Source of the DNA: Amycolatopsis decaplanina DSM 44594
Lineage (GTDB): Bacteria; Actinomycetota; Actinomycetes; Mycobacteriales; Pseudonocardiaceae
Reading direction: 5' to 3'
DNA: 64,000 nucleotides
NCBI RefSeq assembly: GCF_000342005.1
Contig: NZ_AOHO01000045.1
Span: forward strand, 124,001-188,000
Positions within the stretch are counted from its first letter, which is position 1. Every line of letters begins with the position of its first letter. A program made the translations under genes and the position numbers. The notes beneath the pieces were generated by a model. That model saw only the letters and a list, made by a program, of their open reading frames with translations, was not told where the DNA came from and searched no databases. Of this stretch, positions 1 to 12,765 are shown in pieces.

Positions 1-72
1 AACCTGTCCGGTCGTGGCGACAAGGACATGGACACCGCCGCGAAGTACTTCGGCCTGGTGGAGAACGCATGA
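1..72 (+). CDS. trpB: Tryptophan synthase beta chain, C-terminal end (partial)
   Basis: The first 23 codons read as the C-terminal tail typical of TrpB (LSGRGDKDMDTAAKYFGL) and stop at TGA 70-72. TrpB condenses indole with serine using PLP. The gene begins outside the window. Its stop overlaps the ATG of trpA in an ATGA junction, which indicates translational coupling of the two subunits of the alpha2beta2 complex. Confidence 0.93.
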   Translation, partial: NLSGRGDKDMDTAAKYFGLVENA

Positions 73-860
73 GCGCGGTGGACGAGATCTTCGCGAAGAC
101 CCGCGCCGAGGGACGCGGAGCGCTGATCGGTTACCTCCCGGCGGGCTTCCCGACGGTCGACGGGTCCAAGGACCTGCTGGCCGCGGTGGTCGACGGCGGC
201 GCCGACCTGGTCGAGGTGGGCGTGCCCTACTCGGACCCGGTCATGGACGGTCCGACCATCCAGGCCGCTTCGGTGAGCGCGCTGTCCGGCGGCTTCAAGC
301 TCAAGAACCTGTTCGAGGTCGTCGAGTCGGTGTCGGCGCGTGGCGGCAAGGCCGTCGTGATGACGTACTGGAACCCGGTGCACCGCTACGGTGTCGACCG
401 CTTCGCGCGGGACCTCGCCGCCGCGGGCGGGCTCGGCATGATCACCCCCGACCTGATCCCGGACGAGGCCGACGAGTGGATGGCCGCCTCCGAACAGCAT
501 GGTCTGGACCGGATCTTCCTGGTCGCGCCATCCTCCTCGGAGGAGCGGATCGCGAAGACCGTCGCGGCCGCTTCGGGTTTCGTGTACGCCACCGCCGTGA
601 TGGGCGTGACAGGAGCTCGTGACCAGGTCGGCGTGCACGCCGAGGATCTGGTCGAGCGGACTCGCGCGCACACGGAGCTGCCGATCGGCGTCGGCATCGG
701 CGTCCGGTCCGGCGAGCAGGCGGCGCAGGTCGCCTCTTTCGCGGACGGCGTCATCGTCGGCTCGGCGCTGGTGACGGCCGCCGCGAGCGGCGTCGACGCG
801 GTCCGCGAGCTGTCGGCCGAACTGGCCGCGGGGGTGCGGAAGACCGTCGCTCCCGCCTGA
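69..860 (+). CDS. trpA: Tryptophan synthase alpha chain
   Basis: A 263-residue TIM-barrel protein of normal family length. It cleaves indole-3-glycerol phosphate to indole and glyceraldehyde-3-phosphate, with indole channelled to TrpB. The two catalytic acids fall at E49 (in LVEVGVPYSDP) and D60 (VMDGPTIQ), the same numbers as in the Salmonella enzyme, and the C-terminal phosphate-binding glycines (GVGIGVRSGEQ, VIVGSAL) are present. The ATG at 69 overlaps the trpB stop, so it is cotranscribed with and probably translationally coupled to trpB. A large hairpin follows the gene. Confidence 0.97.
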   Translation: MSAVDEIFAKTRAEGRGALIGYLPAGFPTVDGSKDLLAAVVDGGADLVEVGVPYSDPVMDGPTIQAASVSALSGGFKLKNLFEVVESVSARGGKAVVMTYWNPVHRYGVDRFARDLAAAGGLGMITPDLIPDEADEWMAASEQHGLDRIFLVAPSSSEERIAKTVAAASGFVYATAVMGVTGARDQVGVHAEDLVERTRAHTELPIGVGIGVRSGEQAAQVASFADGVIVGSALVTAAASGVDAVRELSAELAAGVRKTVAPA

Positions 861-861
861 T

Positions 862-960
862 CTGACGTGGGCTGAAGGGGCCCTTCGCCGCATCGCATGC
901 GGCGAAGGGCCCTTTCGTCGCGTCTGATGCGGGGAAAGTTCCCTTCAGCCCACGCGTCAG
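862..960. terminator. Nested palindrome between trpA and a convergent gene
   Basis: An outer stem pairs about 862-879 with 941-960 (GGGCTGAAGGG against CCCTTCAGCCC) and encloses a perfect 16-bp inner stem, 878-893 with 897-912. The element lies between two convergent genes, and its right end covers the stop codon of the minus-strand gene. There is no T-run, so it would be a bidirectional structure-dependent terminator or a mobile palindrome. It shares the AAGGGGCC/GGCCCCTT core with the hairpin after ileS. Confidence 0.6.
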
Positions 961-2330
961 TGCCGCCACCGCTGCGCTTCGGTGATCTCCTCCGGGCTCG
1001 CGTGCGCGAACCGCTCGATCTCCGCCCGCCGCACGTCCACGATCGTCGTCGCCAGCGGCGCGCCGAACGCGGCCACCAGGTCCTTGTCCGCTTCGAACGC
1101 GACGACGGAGTCCGCCAGCGTCCTCGGCAGCCGCTCGATCCCGCGGGCGGCACGCACCTCGTCGGTCAAGGTCCCGGGGTCGACGTCCACCGGCTCCGGC
1201 AGTGACGCCTCCTCGTCGACGCCGGCCATCCCGGCGAGCAGCAGGGCGGCCGCCAGCAGGTACGGATTCGCGGTCAGGTCGAAGCATTTGACCTCGAGGT
1301 TCGCCGCCGAGTCACGATTCCCGGCGACACCGCGCACCAGCCGCAGTGGCGTCTCCCGGTTCTCCAGCCCCCACGCGGTGTACACCCCCGCCCAGTGGTG
1401 CGGCTCCAGCCGCAGATAGCTGACGACCGACGGCGCCCCGATCGCGAGCAGCGCGGGCAGCCGCTTCAGGATGCCCGCGCTGAACGACTCCGCGACCGGC
1501 GTCAGCCCGAAAGTCCTTTCCCCGCCGGAGAAAAGGTTCCGTGCGCCGTCCCAGACGCTCAGATGCACGTGTCCGCCGTTGCCGACGCCTGCCGGTGCGA
1601 ACTTCGGGGTGAAGGACGCCTTGAGCCCGTGCCGGTGGCTGAGCGCGCGGATCGTTTCCTTCGTCAGCACGGCGACGTCGGCCGCGCGCACCGGATCGGC
1701 CGCGGCGACGGACAGTTCGAACTGGCCGTCGGCGTACTCGGGGTGGATCTGCTCCACCCCGGCCCCCTGCTGGTCCAAAGTGGACACCAGGGCGCGGAGA
1801 TAGTCCGCGCGCTCGGAAAGCCTCGCGTAGCCGTATGCCGGGCCCGCGGTGGCCGACGTCGCATCGTCCGGGGCGTCGGCGCCGGTGATCACCCATTCGA
1901 TTTCGAAGCTCATCCGCGCCCGGTGACCGCGGGCGGCGAGCCGGTCCACCGCCTTCGCCAGCAGGGCGCGCGGATCCTGCGGATGCGGCTCGCCCTCCTG
2001 GTCGAGTTTCGTCACCGGCGCCCAGGCCCAGCCGGGCTGCCCGGCGAGCACGGTCAGTGCGTCGAGGTCCGGATGCAGCCGCAGGTCACCGACCGGCCCG
2101 AGGGAATGCTCGCCATCGGTGATGGCGTCATCGGAGCCGAAGAAGTCGAAGGATTTCGAAGCACCGACACCCCACGCGGCCGCCGACGGCAGTTTCCGCA
2201 GCGGGACCGCCTTCACCCGCGCGATCCCGGCGTTGTCCACGAAGGTCAGCGCCACGAGTTCGACACCCCGTGACCGGAGCTCCCCGGTGAGGGCGGTCGC
2301 GCGGGCGGTCAGTGCTTCCCGGTTCACCAT
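957..2330 (-). CDS. Glutamine-synthetase-like gamma-glutamyl ligase (GlnA3/GlnA4 or FluG C-terminal type)
   Basis: A 457-residue GS-fold ligase. Visible are the N-terminal beta-grasp region (ELVALTFVDNAGIARVKAVPL), the first metal-binding segment (MSFEIEW), the catalytic loop GNGGHVHLS, the ATP/glutamate arginines in LENRETPLRLV, and NLEVKCFDLTANPYLL near the end. The adenylylation segment NLYDLP of GlnA1 is absent. Family knowledge: such paralogues glutamylate amines (polyamines, ethanolamine, anilides) rather than ammonia. It is divergent from two amidohydrolases, which suggests a gamma-glutamylation/hydrolysis pathway. The substrate cannot be read from the sequence. ATG 2330 follows a GAGGA ribosome site. 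Confidence 0.8.
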   Translation of the reverse strand: MVNREALTARATALTGELRSRGVELVALTFVDNAGIARVKAVPLRKLPSAAAWGVGASKSFDFFGSDDAITDGEHSLGPVGDLRLHPDLDALTVLAGQPGWAWAPVTKLDQEGEPHPQDPRALLAKAVDRLAARGHRARMSFEIEWVITGADAPDDATSATAGPAYGYARLSERADYLRALVSTLDQQGAGVEQIHPEYADGQFELSVAAADPVRAADVAVLTKETIRALSHRHGLKASFTPKFAPAGVGNGGHVHLSVWDGARNLFSGGERTFGLTPVAESFSAGILKRLPALLAIGAPSVVSYLRLEPHHWAGVYTAWGLENRETPLRLVRGVAGNRDSAANLEVKCFDLTANPYLLAAALLLAGMAGVDEEASLPEPVDVDPGTLTDEVRAARGIERLPRTLADSVVAFEADKDLVAAFGAPLATTIVDVRRAEIERFAHASPEEITEAQRWRH

Positions 2331-2426
2331 GGTTCCTCATCCTGGCCTCTTCCGAGGCACCTTGCCACGCCCGGATCCGGCCATAGGGTGAGGCCGCACT
2401 CGTCGATCACGAGAAGGGACGCGCTC

Positions 2427-3569
2427 ATGCCGGGAACCCCGATCCTGCCGTTCGTGGCCCGGATGCGGCTGGTGGATCACCACTGCCACGGCGTCGTCAC
2501 CGGCGACCTCGGCCGGATCGAGTTCGAGCAGATGCTCACCGAGGCCGACACCGTCTCGTCACTGGGCACGACCTTGTTCGACTCCCTGATCGGGCTCGCG
2601 GTCCGTGCCCGCTGCGCGCCGATGCTCGACCTGCCGCCGCACGTCCCGGCCGAGGTCTATCTGGCCCGTCGCGCCGAACTGGGAGCCACCGAGGTCAACG
2701 CGCGGTTCCTCCGCGCCACCGGCACGACCGAGTTCCTGCTCGACGGAGGCTTCCTGCCGGACACGCTGACCACGACCGGGCAGTTCGCGGCTTTGTCCGG
2801 CGCCCGAGCGCGGGACATCGTCCGGCTCGAACAGGTCGCCGAAGCGGTGATCGGATCGACCACCGCGGCCGGATTCGCCTCGGCCTTCGCCGGGGAACTG
2901 GCGAAACGCGCCACGACGGCGGTCGGCTTCAAGTCGATCGCCGCCTACCGGGTCGGCCTCGACCTGGCGGGGGAGCGGCCGACGGACGCCGAAGTCACCG
3001 AAGCGGCGGGCCGCTGGCTGGCGCGGATCGAGGCGGGCGAACCGGTCCGGCTCGCGGACCAGGTGCTGCACCGGTTCCTGATCTGGACCGGGATCGACCT
3101 GGCCCTGCCGATCCAGTTCCACGTCGGCTTCGGCGATTCCGACGTCGACCTGCACCGCTGCGATCCACTGCTGCTCACCGGGCTGCTGCGGGCCACCCGG
3201 TCACACGGAGTGCCGATCATGCTGCTGCACAACTATCCCTTCCACCGGAACGCCGCGTATCTGGCGCAGGTCTTCGAGCATGTGTTCATCGACGTGGGAC
3301 TCGCGACGCACAACGCCGGTCATCGTGCGCCCGCGATCATCGCGGAGACAATGGAGATCGTGCCGTTCGGGAAGCTGCTGTTCTCCACGGACGCGTTCGG
3401 GCTGGCGGAGCTGTACCACCTCGGCACCGCGCTGTTCCGGCAGGGACTGTCGGATTTCCTGTACGCGGGGCTCACCTCGGACGTACTGTCCGAAGTGGAC
3501 GCGCATCGGATAGCGGCGCTGGTGGGGCACCGCAACGCCGAACGGGTGTACGGGCTGGAGGGGACATGA
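2427..3569 (+). CDS. Amidohydrolase family protein (FluG N-terminal-like)
   Basis: A 380-residue metal-dependent hydrolase of the amidohydrolase-2 superfamily. The N-terminal metal motif is HHCHG (residue about 13), followed by FHVGFGDSDVDL, a conserved HNYPFHRNAAYLA segment and DAFGLAELYH near the C-terminus. I chose ATG 2427 because GAGAAGGGA lies 7 nt upstream; an upstream in-frame ATG at 2388 has no ribosome site. In the fungal protein FluG this kind of domain is fused to a GS-like domain, and here the GS-like gene is the divergent neighbour 96 bp away. It overlaps the next gene by ATGA. Confidence 0.75.
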   Translation: MPGTPILPFVARMRLVDHHCHGVVTGDLGRIEFEQMLTEADTVSSLGTTLFDSLIGLAVRARCAPMLDLPPHVPAEVYLARRAELGATEVNARFLRATGTTEFLLDGGFLPDTLTTTGQFAALSGARARDIVRLEQVAEAVIGSTTAAGFASAFAGELAKRATTAVGFKSIAAYRVGLDLAGERPTDAEVTEAAGRWLARIEAGEPVRLADQVLHRFLIWTGIDLALPIQFHVGFGDSDVDLHRCDPLLLTGLLRATRSHGVPIMLLHNYPFHRNAAYLAQVFEHVFIDVGLATHNAGHRAPAIIAETMEIVPFGKLLFSTDAFGLAELYHLGTALFRQGLSDFLYAGLTSDVLSEVDAHRIAALVGHRNAERVYGLEGT

Positions 3570-4735
3570 CGGAACTGGACGAACTGCAGGACCGGTGGGA
3601 GGCCGCCGTCGAGGCGGAGCTGCCGTTCGCGATCGAACTGCGGCACCGGGTGCACGCCGATCCCCGCGCGTCGGGGGACGAGGAGGACACCGCGCGGGTC
3701 GTCGTCGAGGCGCTGGGCGCGGACGAAGGGGTCCGGGTCGCCAAGACCGGGCGCGCCGTGCTGCTCCCCGGCACCGGGCCGGGACCGGCGGTGGCGCTGC
3801 GCACCGAACTGGACGCGCTGCCGGTCACCGAGCGCACCGGGGTGCCGTGGGCTTCGGAGACGCCGCTGATGCACGCGTGCGGGCACGACGTGCACATGGC
3901 CGCGCTCGTCGCCACCTGCCGCGCGGCGGCCGTCGTCGGGGTGCCGCGGCCGCTCCTCGCGCTCTTGCAGCCGCGTGAGGAGACGTCGCCGTCCGGCGCG
4001 CTGGACATCGTCGAGTCCGGCGTGCTCGCCGAGTACGGGGTCGAGGCGGTCATCGGCGCGCACGTCCAGCCCCGGCTCGCGGCGGGCGTGGTGTCGGCGG
4101 TGCCGGGACCGGTCAACGCCTCCACCGACGAGTTCGACGTCGTCGTCCGCGGTCAGGGCGGGCACGCCGGCTACCCGCATCTGTTGCGGGATCCGATCCT
4201 CGCGCTCAGCCAGATCGTGGTGAGCCTGCAGCAGCTCGCGAGCCGCCGGGTCGACCCGGTGTTCGGCGCGGTCTGCTCGGTCGGCCGGATCGAAGCCGGG
4301 ACGACGGCGAACGTCGTGCCGAACGAGGCCCGCCTGTCCGGCTCGCTGCGGCTGATGCGCGCCGAGGACCGTGATCTCGCGCTGGAGGGGCTCGCCGAGG
4401 TCGTCCACGGCACCGCGAAGGCGCACGGCTGCCGGGCGCAACTGGAGATCAGCCCGTGTGAACCGGTGCTGCACAACGACGCCGGGCTCACCCAGCGCGC
4501 GCACCGGCGGCTCGTGCGGGCGGGGGCGGGCGTGGACACCGATTTCCGGTCGTTCGGCGCCGACGACTTCGCGCACTACTGCGGGATGGCGCGCGGGCTG
4601 ATGATGTTCGTCGGCCTCGGCGACACCGCGGGCGCGCCGAGCCTGCACGACGAACTGTTCCTGCCGCCCGACACCGCCGTCGGGCACGTCGCGTCCGCGC
4701 TGATCGCGGGCTATTTGGCCGCCGTCGAGGGCTGA
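3566..4735 (+). CDS. M20 family metallopeptidase / amidohydrolase (hippurate hydrolase type)
   Basis: A 389-residue dinuclear-zinc hydrolase of the M20D type that cleaves N-acyl or gamma-glutamyl amides. The metal-binding motif HACGHDVHMAAL starts near residue 107. The expected Glu pair is seen in LQPREETSPSGA, and GHAGYPH marks the lid/dimerisation domain. The ATG overlaps the previous stop (ATGA), so it is in an operon with the FluG-like amidohydrolase. The context suggests it removes an acyl or glutamyl group put on by the divergent GS-like ligase; that role is inference. Length is normal and the C-terminal HDELFLPP region is intact. Confidence 0.82.
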   Translation: MTELDELQDRWEAAVEAELPFAIELRHRVHADPRASGDEEDTARVVVEALGADEGVRVAKTGRAVLLPGTGPGPAVALRTELDALPVTERTGVPWASETPLMHACGHDVHMAALVATCRAAAVVGVPRPLLALLQPREETSPSGALDIVESGVLAEYGVEAVIGAHVQPRLAAGVVSAVPGPVNASTDEFDVVVRGQGGHAGYPHLLRDPILALSQIVVSLQQLASRRVDPVFGAVCSVGRIEAGTTANVVPNEARLSGSLRLMRAEDRDLALEGLAEVVHGTAKAHGCRAQLEISPCEPVLHNDAGLTQRAHRRLVRAGAGVDTDFRSFGADDFAHYCGMARGLMMFVGLGDTAGAPSLHDELFLPPDTAVGHVASALIAGYLAAVEG

Positions 4736-4764
4736 CGGCCCCCAGAAGTGGATGAAGCGCTACG

Positions 4765-5814
4765 GTGGCCGACGTGAATACCGCCTCGGCAGCGTTCCTC
4801 GCGACCATCCCCAGTCCCGACCAGGGCGTCTGGCATATCGGGCCGGTCCCGATCCGCGCCTACGCGCTCTGCATCATCGCCGGCATCATCGTGGCGATCT
4901 GGCTGGGCGAGCGGCGCTGGGTGAACCGCGGCGGCACGAAGGGCACCGTCATCGACGTCGCCGTCTTCGCGGTGCCGTTCGGCCTGGTCGGCGGGCGGTT
5001 GTACCACGTCATCACCGACAATCAGCTGTACTTCGGCGAGGGCAAGAATCCGCTCAACGCGCTGAAGATCTGGGACGGCGGCCTCGGGATCTGGGGCGCC
5101 ATCGCGCTCGGCGCCGTCGGCGCGCTGATCGCCTGCCGCCGCAGGGGGATCCCGCTGCCCGCGATGGCGGACGCGCTCGCGCCGGGGATCGTGATCGCGC
5201 AGGCGATCGGGCGGCTCGGCAACTACTTCAACCAGGAGCTCTACGGCGCGCACACCGACCTGCCGTGGGGGCTGGAGATCTACCAGCGCTACAACCCGAC
5301 CAACCCGGACGACTTCCTGAACGGCGTCGCGATCGGGCACGTCCCGCTGCCGGACAGCCCGGTGCACCCGACGTTCCTCTACGAGCTGATCTGGAACCTC
5401 GGTGTCGCGTTGCTGGTCATCTGGGCGGACAAGAAGTTCCGCCTCGGCCACGGCCGCGTGTTCGCGCTGTACGTCGCCGGGTACACCGCGGGCCGGTTCT
5501 GGATCGAGTTGATGCGGACCGACACCGCGAACCACATCCTCGGCCTCCGGGTCAACGTGTGGACCTCGATCCTGTTGTTCGCCGCCGCGATCGCCTACTT
5601 CGTCCTGGCCGCCAAGCGGGGGCCGCGGGAAGCGCCGGAAACGCTGTGGAGCAAGGACGTGCCGCGGGAAGACGACGCCTCATCCGCCGAGCCTGCCGAG
5701 TCCGCTGAGTCCGCGGGCGAGACTCACGCGGAGGTCGCCGCGGCTCCGGACACCGTCCGGGACTCGGCCGCGGACAAGGCGACCGAGGACCCGAAGCCAG
5801 ACTCCGAAAAGTAG
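4765..5814 (+). CDS. lgt: Prolipoprotein diacylglyceryl transferase
   Basis: An integral membrane enzyme that transfers diacylglyceryl from phosphatidylglycerol to the lipobox cysteine of prolipoproteins. Several hydrophobic helices are visible, and the family signature GRLGNYFNQELYG lies at about residues 149-161. The last 60 or so residues form an acidic, low-complexity cytoplasmic tail (SSAEPAESAESAGET...) that is longer than in Gram-negative Lgt but common in actinobacteria. GTG 4765 is used here; GTG 4774 (MNTASAAFL) is equally possible. It follows the trp genes as in many actinomycetes. lspA, the next enzyme of the pathway, is at 45 kb. Confidence 0.95.
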   Translation: MADVNTASAAFLATIPSPDQGVWHIGPVPIRAYALCIIAGIIVAIWLGERRWVNRGGTKGTVIDVAVFAVPFGLVGGRLYHVITDNQLYFGEGKNPLNALKIWDGGLGIWGAIALGAVGALIACRRRGIPLPAMADALAPGIVIAQAIGRLGNYFNQELYGAHTDLPWGLEIYQRYNPTNPDDFLNGVAIGHVPLPDSPVHPTFLYELIWNLGVALLVIWADKKFRLGHGRVFALYVAGYTAGRFWIELMRTDTANHILGLRVNVWTSILLFAAAIAYFVLAAKRGPREAPETLWSKDVPREDDASSAEPAESAESAGETHAEVAAAPDTVRDSAADKATEDPKPDSEK

Positions 5815-5844
5815 CGCTCCGCTTCCCCCTCCGCTCGTGCACAG

Positions 5845-5970
5845 GCACGGATCTCGCGTGATCAGAGACGGAACTCGCGTGATCAGGCACGGAACATCCG
5901 AGTGCGGCGTCCAGTCACGTGAGTTCCGGCTTCAGTCACGCGTGTCCGGTCTCCAGTCACGCGTGTTCGC
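5845..5970. repeat. Array of six ~20-bp units, three direct then three inverted
   Basis: Three tandem units related to CGGAACTCGCGTGATCA (about 5845-5905) are followed by three units related to CCAGTCACGTGAGTTCCGG (about 5908-5970), which is the reverse complement of the same core. The whole could fold into a long imperfect hairpin. It fills the gap between lgt and the convergent minus-strand gene. No coding potential or known site family is recognised. Confidence 0.7.
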
Positions 5971-6009
5971 CGCTGGAGCACGCTCGACCCGACCCCGGCG
6001 CCCGGCACT

Positions 6010-7074
6010 TCAGGGAGCGACCAGACCCCGCCCCGTCACCAAAGGCAGGTCCAGCGCCGTCAGCAGCCCCGGCGGAGCCGCCACCACCGCCGGGATCGCG
6101 TTCACCAGCCGCATCGCGGTCGCCTTCAGCCCGGCCGTGTTGTGGTCGCCGTCGGTCCCGACGAGGCGCAGATCCAGCTCGTAGTCGGGCTCCCCGGTCA
6201 CCTTGACGCGGTAGCAGCCCTGCCCGGTCGGCTGCGGCCAGTCCGGGCCGAGGTCGCCCCGCAGGCGCGTGATGTGCTCCAGCACGCACACCGCCCGTCC
6301 GCCGCGCATGCCGCGCACCTCGAACCGCAGCGCCGCCGCCGTGCCCTCTTTGATCGTTCCCGAGGCGATCTCGAACGTCTCAGGCGCCGAAAGCCGTTCG
6401 TAAACCTCCTCGACGGCATCGAGTTCGACGGCCAGGCCGGCCGCGAGCTGCCGCACGACGCTGCCCCAGGCCAGCGACAGCACACCGGGCTGCAGCAACA
6501 GCGGCAGGTCGTCCATCTCCCGGCCGAAGCCCATGATGTCGAACAGGACCTTGCCGTTGTCGTACGTGGAGTAATCGAGGATCTCCAGGCAGCGCACCTC
6601 GTCGATCCGTTCGCACACGCCGGTGAGCACCAGCGGCAGCCAGTCGTTGGCGAAGCCGGGGTCGACACCGTTGACCCACAGCGAAGCGCCGCCTTCGCGA
6701 GCCGCCTCCCGGATCGGCTCGATCATCTCAGGCGGGACGACACCTTCGGGGTACTGGAGGAACACCGGGCTGCTGGACACCACGTTGATCCCCGCGCGCA
6801 GGAAGCGTTTCAGGTCCTCGACGGCTTCGGGCAGCCGGTCGTCGGCCATCGCCGTGTAGAGCACGCAATCCGGCTGCAACGCGATGAGCGCGTCCGCGTC
6901 GGTCGTCGCGGACACCCCGAGCGGTCGCCCCAGCCCGGCCAACTCCCCGGCGTCCACGCCCGACTTGGCCTCGCTCGAGACCCACACCCCGGCGAGTTCG
7001 AGGTCGGGGCGCGCGGTTATCCCGGCCAGCGCGTGGCGGCCGACGTTCCCGGTACTCCACTGGACCACGCGCAC
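6010..7074 (-). CDS. NAD(P)-dependent DapB-like dehydrogenase
   Basis: A 354-residue protein with an N-terminal Rossmann segment (MRVVQWSTGNVGRHALAGI) of the dihydrodipicolinate-reductase fold, as in 2,4-diaminopentanoate dehydrogenase relatives. Later conserved stretches include SSSPVFLQYPEG and VNGVDPGFANDWLPLVL. The family reduces or oxidises imine/amine substrates, and no particular substrate is indicated here. GTG 7074 is supported by an AGGAGG site that overlaps the stop of the upstream SDR gene, 12 bp away, so the two form an operon. Confidence 0.72.
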   Translation of the reverse strand: MRVVQWSTGNVGRHALAGITARPDLELAGVWVSSEAKSGVDAGELAGLGRPLGVSATTDADALIALQPDCVLYTAMADDRLPEAVEDLKRFLRAGINVVSSSPVFLQYPEGVVPPEMIEPIREAAREGGASLWVNGVDPGFANDWLPLVLTGVCERIDEVRCLEILDYSTYDNGKVLFDIMGFGREMDDLPLLLQPGVLSLAWGSVVRQLAAGLAVELDAVEEVYERLSAPETFEIASGTIKEGTAAALRFEVRGMRGGRAVCVLEHITRLRGDLGPDWPQPTGQGCYRVKVTGEPDYELDLRLVGTDGDHNTAGLKATAMRLVNAIPAVVAAPPGLLTALDLPLVTGRGLVAP

Positions 7075-7086
7075 GGCGTTCGCCTC

Positions 7087-7872
7087 CTACAGATCGGGCA
7101 GGCCCAGTTCGAGATTCGGGGCCTGCAGTCCACCGTCGACTTCGATGATCTTGCCGGTGACGTACCGGCCCGCGCCCGACGCGAGGAACACGACGGTGGC
7201 CGCGATGTCCTCGGCCTCGCCGATCCGGCGCAGGGGAGTGGCGGCCTCCATGCGGCCGCGCAGCTCGTCGTTGCCCACCACCACTTCGAGCGCGGACGTC
7301 GCCACGGAGCCGACCGAGATCGCGTTCACCCGCACCTTCGGCGCGAGGTCGGCCGCCGCGAGCCGGGTGTAGTGCGCCAGCGCGGCCTTCGCAGTCCCGT
7401 AAGCGGCGAAACCCCGCCCGGTGACGCGGCCCATGACCGACGAGATGTTGACGACCGACCCGCCAGACTCCAGTAAGGACGGTGCCGCCGCGACGGTCAG
7501 CGCGTGCGCGGTGGAGACGTTGAAGCGAAAGGCTTCTTCGAGGAAGTCGGCGGTGGTTTCCAGCAGCGGCCGGGGATAGGTGCCGCCGACGTTGTTGACC
7601 ACCAGGTCCAGCCGCCCGAACTCCGCCTTCGCGATCCGCGCCAGCTCGCCCGCGGCGGCCGGGTCGCTCAGATCGGCGGGGACCACGTGGGCGCGCCTGC
7701 CGGTGGCGGCGACCTGGGCCGCCACCTCGGTGAGCTGGGTTTCGGTGCGGGATGAGATCACCACGTCGGCGCCGGCCTCGGCGAGCGCCACGGCCGTCGC
7801 CGCGCCGATCCCGCGTCCGGCGCCGGTGACCACGGCGACCTTGTCGGTGAGCCGGAAACGGTCCAGGATCAT
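7087..7872 (-). CDS. Short-chain dehydrogenase/reductase
   Basis: A 261-residue classical SDR. The cofactor motif TGAGRGIG is at about residues 17-24, NNVGG replaces NNAG, the catalytic Ser lies in NISSVMG and the YGTAK motif holds Tyr/Lys, with VDGGL at the C-terminus. It resembles mycobacterial SDRs of lipid or steroid catabolism, but the substrate is unknown. It is first in a two-gene operon with the DapB-like dehydrogenase. A KstR-like palindrome lies 10 bp upstream of its ATG, so repression by a TetR-family lipid regulator is likely. Confidence 0.82.
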   Translation of the reverse strand: MILDRFRLTDKVAVVTGAGRGIGAATAVALAEAGADVVISSRTETQLTEVAAQVAATGRRAHVVPADLSDPAAAGELARIAKAEFGRLDLVVNNVGGTYPRPLLETTADFLEEAFRFNVSTAHALTVAAAPSLLESGGSVVNISSVMGRVTGRGFAAYGTAKAALAHYTRLAAADLAPKVRVNAISVGSVATSALEVVVGNDELRGRMEAATPLRRIGEAEDIAATVVFLASGAGRYVTGKIIEVDGGLQAPNLELGLPDL

Positions 7873-7881
7873 GCACGGAAC

Positions 7882-7895
7882 TGTAACACGTTCTA
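7882..7895. promoter_or_regulatory. KstR-like operator
   Basis: TGTAACACGTTCTA matches the 14-bp palindromic consensus TnnAACnnGTTnnA that I recall for KstR, the TetR-family repressor of cholesterol catabolism in mycobacteria and rhodococci. It sits just upstream of the SDR start. Other TetR regulators of fatty-acid genes use similar sites, so the exact regulator is uncertain. Confidence 0.5.
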
Positions 7896-8196
7896 CTTGT
7901 GGGCCCCAGGATGTGAAGCGGGCCCGGAGTGACTAGAGTCGCCTTGCCGTGTCTCGTGACGTCCCGGAACAGGACATATACTTAGCGGAACGAACTACCG
8001 CGACCCCATCAGGAACTAAGTCGTTCCGGGCATCCAGATCGTTACCCATCGGCGGGCTTTCGCGCCCTCCGAACTGATGCCGACGTGTTTCACAGGTGTT
8101 AAAGTCGCGCTAACGAACGGGCCATCGTCGTCCCGTGCGCATTCCCCCGGCCGGCCCGTCCGGTCGCTGAGCACAGACGACGAAGGAGGTCCCTTC
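7896..8196. other. Intergenic region upstream of gltB
   Basis: About 300 bp with no credible ORF. An 8-bp inverted repeat (CGGAACGA 7987-7994, TCGTTCCG 8022-8029) could form a hairpin. Near 8087-8102, GTTTC-N6-GTTAA partly matches one half of a GlnR box, but the pattern is incomplete. An excellent ribosome site, GAAGGAGGT at 8182-8190, precedes gltB. Confidence 0.5.

Positions 8197-12757
<4,561 letters not shown>

Positions 12758-12765
<8 letters not shown>

Noticed and set aside
8087..8102. GlnR box upstream of gltB
   Set aside because: GTTTC-N6-GTTAA fits only part of the GlnR consensus, and the second half-site pair is missing.
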